Assembly (NCBI GenBank): GCA_009602725.1
Contig: WELB01000117.1
Coordinates: 85,279-107,772 of the forward strand
Length of the DNA: 22,494 nucleotides
Direction of reading: 5' to 3'
Source of the DNA: Spirogloea muscicola
Taxonomy: Eukaryota; Streptophyta; Zygnematophyceae; Spirogloeales; Spirogloeaceae
The position numbers and the translations under genes are program-made. The notes beneath the pieces were generated by a model. That model did not search any database, was not told the DNA's origin, and was given only the letters and a program-made list of their open reading frames with translations. Below, one piece after another: positions 1 through 7,995 of this stretch (position 1 is its first letter; each line of letters opens with the position of its first letter).

Positions 1-722
1 GGTATACCTGAGCCCACGAGCCAGCTGCGTTGAAGTCAGCCGGCTCGCCGCGCCTGCGGGACACAGCACGCCGCGCAAGCCGGGCCAGCAGGTCGAGCCA
101 CTGGGACCCGAGAGCCCCGTGCACGTCCACCGCCAAGGGGACGAACTCATCTGTAGGCTGGTGGTCGGAGTGCTTGGCCGCCTTGCTGCGAGCGGCCTTC
201 GCCGCAGCATGGCCTGCCCGCGAGGCAGAGAGCCCCGGGTTGGAGCGGTCGACCACATCAGTGGTGACTACATCGGCGATGATGCGCGCGCCACCGCCCG
301 GCGTGGACGCCACCAGGTCGACACGGCGCGTGTGGAGTCCGTCGGCCCTCTCGAGGATGGGTATAACGGAAGAGTTCTCCGTGGCCACCGTGTAGCCGGC
401 CTCTTGAAAGATGCCGAACATGGCATCGCGCAGGAGGTCGTGTGCAGCTGTGCGTTCGCCTCCAGTGGCGCAGCGGAGGATGTGCGCCGCCAGCTCCGCC
501 GGGTCCGTCGACCGCTCCCCACATTCACACTGCTGCACGCCCAGGAGGCAGGGGGGGGGGGGAAGGCCCAGCAGGCGGTGGGTGGCCGTGCGGAACAGCT
601 CGTCCGGCATCCGCAGGGCCTCATACAAGAAGAAGAACAGGGGGAGCGCGGAGAGCCAGGCTGGACACATCATGCGGAGAAAGTGCTCGCCCATTGAGGA
701 TAGGGGCTAGAAAAGCCAGCCC
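1..722 (-). mobile_element. LINE-like retrotransposon ORF, C-terminal region (copy A), runs off left edge
   Basis: On the minus strand one frame is open from the ATG at 694 to the window edge (231 codons), with no stop. It reads like the C-terminal part of a non-LTR retrotransposon polyprotein. From that Met, residues 10-44 are the region before the zinc knuckle (CPAWLSALP ... FRTATHRLLGL). Residues 56-75 are a C-x1-C-x12-H-x3-C knuckle. Residues 80-92 read ERTAAHDLLRDAM. Residues 123-129 (RRVDLVA) and 141-146 (DVVTTD) resemble the restriction-like endonuclease (PD-(D/E)xK-like) region, followed by VPLAVDVHGALGSQW. A run of 12 G at 551-562 encodes four prolines and keeps the frame. No reverse-transcriptase motifs lie in the visible part. 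The Met may only be the junction with the hairpin module (703-722), because other copies show the ORF extending further upstream. It is the least decayed copy here. The family assignment comes from motif pattern, not a search. Confidence 0.72.
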
Positions 723-830
723 AAGAAAGAATGAACAAAGTACGTGAAGGGGGCCAGGGGAAGCGCTAAGAAACACAAGCACAAGAAGAAACAGGCACTA
801 CAATGACCACCCCCGGGGCGACCACTTCTT
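703..830 (-). repeat. LINE 3'-UTR-type hairpin module upstream of copy A
   Basis: Read on the minus strand this has the shared module order: TAGCGCTTCCCCTGGCCCCC, then a TTTGTTCATTC tract, then GGGCTGGCTTTTCTAGCCCC, then CTATCCTCAATGGGCGAGC. The same order follows the LINE stop codon in the copy at 21691-21890, so it is 3'-UTR sequence. Here it lies directly 5' of an ORF fragment. The stem pairs GGGCT with AGCCC around a CTTTT loop. Confidence 0.6.
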
Positions 831-840
831 CCCATGCGCC

Positions 841-1131
841 ATGGACATATACGGCGGCTACAGAACGAAGTGGTCTTCCCTCCTCCATCGCCTGGCTCTG
901 CATGTCGATGCCCGCCGACGTAGTCGGGCCAGTAGCTTAGCGCAAGCCATCGTTGCATGCTATGGAATGCGGCTATCATTGAGTCTACAGGGCTCCCAGG
1001 CACTTGCGTTACACCAGCGTGCTGGGCGTGCATTAGCCCAGGCTGTTGGCTTTCGTGGTGGTGGTTTGGCTCCTCAGCTTAGCTTGTCAGATACGCATGT
1101 GCTCACTCGGGGATACTTGTGTCCCCCTTAG
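841..1131 (+). mobile_element. LINE ORF C-terminus (copy B)
   Basis: An open frame of 96 codons carries the extreme C-terminal end of the same LINE ORF. The segment MRLSLSLQGSQALALHQR is followed by AGRAL and then LSDTHVLTRGY, with the stop at 1129-1131. The first 45 residues (GGYRTKWSSLLHRLALHV...) correspond to the GALGSQWLDLLARLARRA segment of copy A. It is in the opposite orientation to copy A, and the two are separated by about 120 bases, so this is a head-to-head pair of separate insertions. The tail GGATACTTGTGTCCCCCTTA defines a 3'-UTR variant also seen near 6464-6490. Confidence 0.65.
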
Positions 1132-1173
1132 CTAGCTCGTTATCCCATAACAGGACATTTGTAAGGCTGGAAT

Positions 1174-1345
1174 TTGCCTCCCTTTCAATGTCATGCGCAC
1201 CGCGCGCCTCCTCTCTCTGGGCTGGCCGATTACAGCCATCGCCCTCCACTGGAGAAGTCTTTTCTTCCCATTATGCGCCTACCATATAATTCCAGCGGTC
1301 CATGGCCCACGCCTTGCGTCTGCGAGTGCTGGCCGTGCTCTAGCT
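1174..1345 (+). mobile_element. LINE 3'-UTR module joined to a decayed C-terminal fragment (copy D)
   Basis: A 3'-UTR variant segment (TTTCAATGTCATGCGCACCG) leads into the hairpin core at 1219-1238 (GGGCTGGCC...ACAGCC). Within about 40 bases the sequence changes to the end of the LINE ORF (ATGCGCCT, then TCCATGGCCCACGC, then SAGRALAAAS in a shifted frame). An in-frame TAG and frame changes show decay. An open frame of 180 codons starting at 1193 crosses this junction, but it reads the repeat in the wrong frame and is not a gene. Confidence 0.55.
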
Positions 1346-2398
1346 GCAGCCTCTCGCGTGGGTCTGGAAAACGACGGGAAGCGTCTTTGTGCTGGTGCCC
1401 GGGAGACTGGTGGACATTGCTTTGAGCACGTGCAAGACTTACTCCAGTCTGAGAGCTCAGACATGTCACAATACCAGCCTGCACAGCTGGCACGCCCAAG
1501 CAGCCGCAGAAGCAAATGGCTCGGCCAACGAGCGGCTCGCTCGCAGACCTCCATTGCAGGCTCCTGGAAGCTTGATGAGCGATTGACTAGATCCAGATTC
1601 ATTAGCAAGAACTATAGTGCTGACCACCAGGTGCGTCAGTGTCAATGTGGTCAATTGACCACTGCAAGGACTGGAAGCGGACTTCAGATTGGTACTTGCG
1701 AGTCTGACAGGTCACTGTATCTTGCAGAACCATGAGGTGTGCACCGCAAACTAAAGTGACCGCCATATACAAGTGCATATTGACAAGGGCAGCCAGATGA
1801 TGATTGCAGCTGCATATGCGTGTGCTTGATGGCTGCTGTTGACTTACTCAGGCCGCCAGACTGCTCAACAACAGCAAAGGGGATCCCTTTGTAAGGTGAT
1901 TGAACCATAGAACAAAGTGCACATTAGTGCCTCAATATCCAGTGTACCACCATCTCTTGTACTCTGAGGTCAGCTTCTACTTACGCCCTGGAACCTTGCC
2001 CCGATGTATGTAGTGGCAGCAATTTAAAAGCGGAGGTCTGGCTAGCTACTTCGGGCGCTCCTTGGGAGTTGGCACAGCCCATGGACAGAGGACACTAAAG
2101 CTTATGAGCAATCTATGCTTCTATGTCCTTCATCTCGTCTCCTCCAGAAGGTGGCAACTCACGTGTAGCAAACTTGATAAGTGGCGACCCCACTGGAATA
2201 ACTTTGCGCTTGGCTGTAGCATTAAAGCAAAAAGCCCCAGATGCATAAAAGGCTGCACCCGCACATCAAGCCATTTGTCAGTGGAATTCAAATAGCAGTG
2301 CATGCGCTGACCTCTATATGCATCAACATCTACTCGCAAGTGCTACATAATTGTCAAATGACAAGCTGACTCCACTAGGTCCTCCTCACTCCTCCTCA
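1346..2398. other. Intergenic stretch without a recognised gene
   Basis: Only short overlapping open frames with no recognisable motifs are present. From about 1740 to 2340 base composition is more AT-rich and no LINE motif or hairpin module was found. A single CACGTG occurs near 2160. The end of this stretch is the 3' flank of the transporter gene on the minus strand. Confidence 0.4.
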
Positions 2399-2400
2399 CT
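2381..2400. repeat. Tandem 10-bp duplication CCTCCTCACT x2
   Basis: Two exact adjacent copies of CCTCCTCACT lie immediately beside the hairpin in the 3' flank of the transporter gene. Confidence 0.8.
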
Positions 2401-2428
2401 CCTTACAGAAGCTTCCTTCTGTAAGGAG
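2399..2428 (-). terminator. Perfect 13-bp hairpin with TGTAA, 3' end of the transporter transcript
   Basis: The left arm is CTCCTTACAGAAG (2399-2411), the loop CTTC (2412-2415) and the right arm CTTCTGTAAGGAG (2416-2428). All 13 base pairs match. It starts 62 bases downstream of the transporter stop on the transcribed strand. Both strands contain TGTAA, the usual poly(A) signal of chlorophyte algae. That makes it a candidate 3'-end signal; the hairpin itself could also be an unrelated small inverted repeat. Confidence 0.5.
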
Positions 2429-2490
2429 AACAATACTACGAGGACCTCACACCTCAGCTTCAGAGAGCAGTGCTCTGAACACCTCGCTTC

Positions 2491-3916
2491 TCAGCCAGCA
2501 TACAGGTGCACGTACATCACTTTGCCAGACTCTATGATGCAGGAAGTGGCTACCACTGCCATTTTCATACTCAGACATCCAGGTTAGAGCAGTGCTTACC
2601 ACATAGGGCTGTGACCACACCTGCGTAACCTCCAGCACAGATCCACCTGTGCTTCGCCAGCTCGTGGTTGAACTCACCTGCGCGTAACCAGTACATGTGA
2701 CTACCTGAGTCTGACCAGGGTGCCCGCCTCCCAGGACTGACAAATTAGGTGCAACCTGCTCATGTGCATGCTTCAAAAAGACACCTGTCTGATGCATATG
2801 ACAGCTGCACTTTTCTCCTAATGCACTTTAGGTTACATACCTATCATCAGGATGATGAAGGTAATCTCGAGGGTAGTGAAGACGGCCATCACAGCCTTGC
2901 TAAGCAACAAGGAGCAGAACCACATGTATGTGTTGAAAATGAAGAAGCCCGTCAATATCCACCCCAGCATGTTGGGAACGTTTGGCTCTGGAATCTGCAA
3001 CCATACTAGCAGTACAAGCCAATCAGCAGCAGATGCTTGGACACCTGCTATGTGACAATGTGCAACCGATGCTGTAAACGGCCTCATTTGTGCAAGTGCA
3101 ACTGCAGCAGCTTCACCAGTCAGAAACTTCAAAGACTGTGTGGCACTCACCACACGAGTCAAAACGAGGATGATGAAGATGCTGAGAGAGAACCAGAAGC
3201 CGCCGTATGTTGTGAAAGCCGTTGCACCAAAGGTGTTATTCTTCTTGAATTCCCACATCCCAGCCAGCAACTGACCAAGGCCTCCATAGGCCAGTGCAAC
3301 TGCAATCCATGCGTAGTCAGGAGCCCAACCTGCCATGGATGAACGAGGATGATCCTCTCAGTTGCGACCATTAACTTAGTTCTAAGTCTGCAGGGACCGC
3401 TTTACACCTTCGAGCCAGCCAGTAAGTGAAGGTGGCAAAAGCAATGGAGACACTGCAGCAGCATCACACATGCTTCAACAGGTTGAGTCATGAGGCAGTG
3501 CCTGCGTTGTGAGCAGAGAGTACAAAGGTGGTGAGAGCAAAGGCAGCCAATCCTAGGGGCCCCGGGTCTGCGATTTGGTTTGTTTGGTACTGCAAGGTGC
3601 AACATCGCCGACATCAGCAACAGCAACAGTTGTCTCCCAGGCAATGAACACCACAAGCCAGAGTGAGAGTAGCCAACTGGCAGAGACTGACAAGCTGGCG
3701 ACCGACCAAAGTTCGTGTAAGTGGAGATATCGCAGGGTCGGCTCGGAAGAATCCGCTCACAATGGCGGCAGCGTATGCGTCGACAGGTGCAGCAGCCCTG
3801 TAGGGGTCCTGCTGCGCGGCGGAGATGCGGCCGGTGGCCTGGCCAGGCGCGTACAGCCCGGCGCGCTGGCCGGGGGCGTAGGGCTGCGCGGGGTCCAGGC
3901 GGTCCATGGCGGCCAT
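2491..3916 (-). CDS. GFY: GPR1/FUN34/YaaH (GFY) family acetate transporter, six exons, complete
   Basis: A multispanning membrane protein that carries acetate/succinate-type monocarboxylates. Exons in reading order: 3916-3761, 3589-3502, 3329-3151, 2994-2841, 2677-2600 and 2555-2491. They total 720 nt with matching phases, giving 239 residues, usual for the family. Residues 1-52 are a Tyr/Ala/Pro-rich hydrophilic N-terminus. Residues 59-81 hold the family signature as ADPGPLGLAAF (canonical NPAP-LGL, with Asn to Asp and Ala to Gly) plus TM1. Exon 3 has YGGLGQLLAGMWEFKKNNTF and GATAFTTYGGFW. Exon 4 has LGWILTGFFIFNTYMWF. Exon 5 has the AGGYAGVVTAL helix. The start is the ATG at 3916 in a GCCGCCATGG context; upstream codons are open but non-ATG. 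The second intron begins GC rather than GT. The last exon (21 codons) is the least certain. Family assignment is strong; substrate is inferred from the family. Confidence 0.88.
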
Positions 3917-4347
3917 GGCGGCGGGGCCGGGGGCGGGGGGCGGCGGGGGGCGGGGCTTCAGGCCGACGCTGGGCAGCGCGGGCACCGTCGGGGAGTGGCA
4001 AGGCAGGAGCTGTGAGTAAGGGGAGTAAGGCGTCCCAGTCCGGCTGGAGGCGGCGGGCCGGCCGCCAAGCGACCCCGCCCGCGCTTATCCGGCTCGTGCG
4101 GCGCCTGCGCCGGCGGGCCAGCTCGGGCTGTTGGGAGGGGACACGGGTGTCGAGTGGAGACGGGGGGCCGGCGCGGGCCAAGCTCCACGAGACACACACA
4201 CACACATCTGCGATGCCAGGCCCCGCCCGCTGCTGTTCAGGCACCCCCCGGCAGAGCTCACTTCTTTTGACAGAGCTGCTTCTTCAGCAGTACTGCCCAC
4301 TCAGCAGGGCTGCTTCCAAGCCCTTCCGCCCCAGTCCAATCACTTCT
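3917..4347. promoter_or_regulatory. GC-rich upstream region of the transporter gene
   Basis: This contains the likely 5' UTR and promoter-proximal region of the minus-strand transporter gene. It has G-rich runs at 3926-3955 just upstream of the ATG and an (AC)n microsatellite at 4192-4206. No TATA box is evident. The long open frames here on both strands are low-complexity Pro/Arg/Gly products of GC-rich DNA. Confidence 0.35.
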
Positions 4348-4448
4348 GGGCTGGCCTGCCACAGCCAGCGCCCCTCCCTGCCTTTGCCTGATCAATGTTT
4401 TGGCTTGAATTGGCAATCCTCTTCATGTCATGCGCACCGCGTGCATCC
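4348..4448 (+). repeat. Hairpin module core and 3'-UTR variant segment
   Basis: The core GGGCTGGCCTGCCACAGCC (4348-4366) is followed by TTGGCTTGAATTGGCAATCC and TTCATGTCATGCGCACCGCG (about 4400-4442). The latter is the same segment found at 1180-1205, 5239-5270 and 6589-6622. Confidence 0.55.
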
Positions 4449-4510
4449 ATTTTCCCTTTGTGGAATTAACTTCCCTTTGCTGTTGGGGGAGAGCCGGAAA
4501 AGGCTGCCTC

Positions 4511-4665
4511 TGGCTCTGTCCAGGGGACCCAATTCCAGGACCCTAGCCTCTCTGATTTGCGGCTGCTTAGCAGGGGTTACTGAGTAATTTGTAGCTGCTT
4601 TCTTTCTTTGTGTGCTTTGGTTTCTTAGCGCTTCCTCTGGCTTCCTCTGGCCCCCTTCTCGTTCT
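4511..4665 (+). mobile_element. LINE ORF end plus 3' UTR (copy K), near-duplicate of 21691-21845
   Basis: The reading frame ends in PSLSDLRLLSRGY followed by TGA at 4581-4583. The 3' UTR follows: GTAGCTGCTTTCTTTCTTTG, then TTTCTTAGCGCTTCC and the CTGGCCCCC tract. The block aligns without gaps at a constant offset of 17180 to 21691-21845 until a 10-bp tandem duplication (CTTCCTCTGG twice, 4631-4650) breaks the register. Upstream it joins non-LINE sequence, so this copy is truncated to about the last 25 codons of the ORF. Confidence 0.7.
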
Positions 4666-4716
4666 TTGAAAAGGGGTAGGAGGGGCCGGCGTCGTCACTG
4701 TCCACTCCGTCCTGCG

Positions 4717-4894
4717 CACGTGTCGAGCAGCAAAAGCCTCGAGGGCGTTTCTTCACGTGCCGGCCGCGGGCCCCCCAGCTCCACGTGGGATGCTTCCAAG
4801 CCCGCCGCGTGACCCCTGTTTATCCTTCCGCCGCAAGCCCTCCGATCGAATCAATCGACGACTTACAAGACCCTCTTGTCCAGCGAGGCACGTG
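4717..4894. promoter_or_regulatory. Cluster of four CACGTG (G-box/E-box) motifs
   Basis: CACGTG occurs at 4717-4722, 4754-4759, 4782-4787 and 4889-4894. This hexamer is bound by bHLH and bZIP factors in plants and algae. The cluster lies 800-980 bases upstream of the transporter ATG. There is no recognised plus-strand gene nearby, so the target is unclear. Motif density is seen directly; function is inference. Confidence 0.4.
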
Positions 4895-5040
4895 TACGGG
4901 TGGATAGTGGGTTCCCGCCAACGACCCGTACTGGCGATCTGCGTCGCCGGGAGCCAGCCGGCCGCCCCGCCTGGGGCATTAGGACGGCCACGCCGTCAAC
5001 CGGCTGTGGTCCGCCGTGGAGACTAGGGGTTTGCTGTAAG

Positions 5041-6400
5041 GCTCATCATTATTTGTATGTGCTCACTCGTGGCTGCCAGAGTACATGTATTTTGGCTGGC
5101 CTCTCACAGCCATTGCATTATATCGAGAGCAGTGTTTCTTCCTTTCTTTGGCTGTCCTGCTTCCATTGTGCTGTCAGATTGTCAGCTTAGCCCCTCTCAA
5201 AGTCTCCATTTCTTAGAGACTGTACTGGCTCGCTTTGGCCTCCCTCTCATTCATGCACACCGCACGCCTTCTTCATCGTTAGCCACATGTTCTGCTGAGT
5301 CATCTTAGCTTTCGAATCAGGCTTCCCCCTTGACCTTGCTCAACCTTCGTGGGCAAGCTTTCCCCAGCCCCGCCCCGTTTGAAGGAGCTTCTTCTTGGGC
5401 TGGCCTTTCAAAGAGAGTGAGAAGCCACTGCCTCCTCCAGATTAGGCTTTGTCCTTATATATAGAAGAGCATTCAGTTTTGTATTTAGCCGAGTTTCTCA
5501 ATAGAGCTCGTCTCGCTCTCCGGACTGCTTTTTACAGCCCTCGCCCCCCACGTTCTTTCTCCACAAAGTGCTTAGGGGGTAGAGCCATCCCTTCTGTGCC
5601 CTCGTTGCCAGCCACACTTCTCTATGGGCGAGCACTTCTTCTGTGCCCTCGTTTCACCCCCTGGCATTCAAACTCCATCCTACATGTCGAAGTGCTGACT
5701 TCAAGAGATCGTCATCATCCGCTTTGTGATGCACTAGTATTCGTGGCTAACCAAAGTGTTGCATCCAGCTCTATGAGTAGTATTCCACTAATCCCGGTGC
5801 CCTTACTGTTTCACAATTGCAATCAGGGATCACGCTACTTGGCAGGAAGAACGTCATGGAGCCAGTGTTCTTGCTCACTGCATTCCTGCATCGATGTTGG
5901 CCCGCAATCCAGAAACGCATGTTCCAAGCACAGCTCCGCAGTGCCGCTTTTTTGAAACTGCGGTACTCTTGGGTGGGGCTTGACGTTATGTCGACAATTA
6001 AATGGTGTCCTGAGCAAAAACAGCTACTCCTGATTCTCCTACTCCTGACTCCCATTTTTTCATGGGGTTGCTCGACCTAAACCCTAAAGCCAAAATCTAA
6101 AGCCAAACCCTAAAGTCTGAACTCCTTCATTCCTTTGGGCTGGCCTCTCACAGCATAGCCTTTCACTGGAAGAGCTCTAGTCCTCTGGACCTTCTTCATT
6201 CCTTTGTGGCAGCGCTTGCTCTCTTCGTGGGAGACTGGCTTTTCACACCCTCGCCCTTTGCGGGAGTGCTACTTCTCCTGGCCATTCACAGCCACTGCCT
6301 CCGTCTGGGAAAAGCTCGTCTTCCGCGCATGCAGCAAGGTCTCCATCAGTCAGAGCCTCCCCTGGGGTCGCCTACTGTGACCGTCTCCAGCCACTGACTT
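5041..6400 (+). repeat. Degraded LINE 3' ends and hairpin modules
   Basis: No host gene is recognisable. Remnants include LYVLTRGC near 5055-5075 (the LINE C-terminus) and module cores at 5093-5111 and 6137-6154. Related partial cores lie near 5396, 5522 and 6275. A 3'-UTR variant segment sits at 5239-5270, and TATGGGCGAGCACTTCTTC near 5620 matches the end of the module. The open frame at 5449-5955 has no conserved motif and crosses these pieces. Confidence 0.45.
6076..6118 (+). repeat. Degenerate telomere-like heptamers (AAACCCT type)
   Basis: The tract splits into six units beginning at 6079: AAACCCT, AAAGCCA, AAATCT, AAAGCCA, AACCCT, AAAGTCT. The heptamer AAACCCT (TTTAGGG on the other strand) is the plant and green-algal telomere repeat. 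It is only six decayed units, so it is an interstitial remnant at best. Confidence 0.4.
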
Positions 6401-6622
6401 CCGTAGCGGTGCTCCGGCTCTCAACTTAGCCAGTCGGATCTGTGTGCGCTCAGTACACTCGTGGGTACTTAAGTTCCCCCTTCAGCCGGCTCTTGCACAG
6501 TCACCTTAGACCCCATCAGCATAGGGCTTCGCCTTGTGTAGCCCCATTCTCTGAACTTCTTGCCTGATAGTGTGTTGGCTTGATCATGTCTCCCTTTCAT
6601 GTCATGTGCACTGTGCGCCATC
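6400..6622 (+). mobile_element. Decayed LINE C-terminus and 3'-UTR variant (copy G)
   Basis: CAACTTAGCCAGTCGGATCT followed by CTCGTGGGTACTTAAG recalls SLSDL...LTRGY of the LINE ORF end, with indels. The tail TTCCCCCTTCAGCCGGCTC matches the tail after copy B (TCCCCCTTAGCTAGCTC). Then TTGGCTTGATCATG and TTTCATGTCATGTGCACTG match the variant segment at 1180 and 4420. Confidence 0.45.
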
Positions 6623-6719
6623 TCTCCAGTGCGAGCTCCACGAGAGTAGGTTCGGATTTTCCCAATTTCCGGCCCATACGGACTGTAACGATTTTACATG
6701 GCTGGAATGTCAATGCAGC

Positions 6720-7330
6720 AGTAATGTATTGACAGATGCCTGGAGACTAGACACCTCATTCGGCTGATAAGTAAATTGACTGTCAGTGCCGCAGGAAAGG
6801 CTTGACAGATGCCTGGAGACGGACACTTCACCAGGCTGGGAAGCGTGAATTCAACCTAGAGCTGAGAGCGGCGCAACCCGAAGTCGTGACGCGCGAGACA
6901 GCATGATGCTGGCGCTGGAACGGCGACGGGAGGCGGCAGCGCTGTAGACTGCCTTGACGGCGTTGTTAGCCGAATGTTGACGGGAACGTAGACGGCTCAC
7001 GATAGCCTGGGGTTAGTGACCGTCAGCTGCTAGTGACGGGGGGGACCGTCAGTATGTCAGTGGTTGCTGATGGATGGGTAGATTGTCGGTGGTAGCCCGT
7101 TGATAGCCGTCGACAGATCGTGGACAGGTCGTGAACGCTAGACTGGGTGCCAGTTATCCCACCCGGGCCCGTGTGGCCGGGCCCGCAGTCTGTTGGGCTA
7201 TATAGGGGGCAGCCGAGATGGGAGAGGGGGTGAGCTCTTCACCCAACCTCAGACCCCTGGACCCTTGCTCCTGCAGTATCCGTTGCTCAATTTTACCGTT
7301 GCAGCCCCATCCCAATGCCTCCCCGCTTTT
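6720..7330 (+). other. Possible solo-LTR or promoter region with TATATA and short repeats
   Basis: A 19-bp direct repeat TTGACAGATGCCTGGAGAC lies at 6729-6747 and 6802-6820. From 6960 to 7150 the sequence is dense in TGACGG, CCGTCAG and GTCAGT words. CTATATAGGGGG at 7199-7210 is a good TATA-like element preceded by CCCGGGCCCG/CCGGGCCCGC blocks. No polymerase genes are beside it and defined TG..CA borders were not identified. It could be an LTR relic, a promoter without a recognised gene, or simple chance. Confidence 0.25.
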
Positions 7331-7397
7331 CCTTGCGCCGCCGGCAGCCCGGGCTTGGCGATCCACAGCATTCGTTACACGGACTCTCTCCTTACTT

Positions 7398-7705
7398 GGC
7401 TGGCATCTCACAGCCATCGCCTTACTAAGAAGAGCTCATTTTCAACACATAGATCTTCACCGTATCAATCAGTTTAGCACTCTTTTCACTTCCACGCTTC
7501 TTCGCACCACAACTCCGGGCACTCCACGAGCCACCCTCAGGGCAACAGACCGACGCCTTCGCCCTCTGCTTAATTCAATCTGCACTTGCTGACTAAAGGT
7601 CATTCAGCGTCCACTTGCAGACGTCACGGAGAGTAAGACCGTGCTTTTTGCACCTTCCGGCCCTTTTAGACCTTGTTCATTCCTCAGGGCTGGCCTCTTA
7701 CAGCC
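7398..7705 (+). repeat. Two hairpin modules
   Basis: Cores are at 7398-7415 (TGGCTGGCATCTCACAGCC, followed by ATCGCC) and 7687-7705 (GGGCTGGCCTCTTACAGCC, followed by ATTGCC). The second is preceded by CTTCCGGCCCTTTTAGACC and TTGTTCATTCC, the full module order. A LINE-end remnant (CTTGCTGACTAAAGGTCATT) lies near 7585. Confidence 0.55.
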
Positions 7706-7995
7706 ATTGCCTTCCTTTGCGTCAGCTGTCTCTTTCTTCACCCACCTTGTCGAGGAAGCTGACCATCTCCCGGCACAAACGATTAGTGTCCTTCACTACC
7801 TATATGTTCGCCCGCATGGTGAGGCTGCACCTACCAAAGCATCCCTTTAGCCGCCTCGGCAATCCATTTGGCCATCAAGGTCTGGAGAGGAAAAGACGCT
7901 TCCAGAGAAGAATCGCGTGTATTTGAAAGAAACGTAGGCCAATAGCCAAGTACAAAGGCAAGCACCCCTACATAACGTACAGCAGATTGACCCGC

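Noticed and set aside
119-697. Plus-strand open frame of 192 codons at the left edge
   Set aside because: It is antisense to the continuous minus-strand LINE frame, which carries recognisable motifs.
1193-1735. Open frame of 180 codons on the plus strand
   Set aside because: It crosses a 3'-UTR variant, a hairpin module and a frameshifted LINE end; no conserved motif, and the LINE part is read in the wrong frame in places.
3926-3955. G-rich run as a possible quadruplex promoter
   Set aside because: It is short, lies just before the ATG, and GC-rich first exons are common here; nothing specific supports function.
3402-4244. Minus-strand open frame of 280 codons overlapping the transporter 5' end
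   Set aside because: It is in a different frame from the transporter exons and is Pro/Arg-rich low complexity; the spliced transporter explains the conserved sequence.
3721-4587. Plus-strand open frame of 288 codons
   Set aside because: It is antisense to transporter exon 1 and its GC-rich upstream region; composition-driven Arg/Gly frame without motifs.
5449-5955. Plus-strand open frame of 168 codons
   Set aside because: It overlaps module fragments and shows no domain or consistent splice context.
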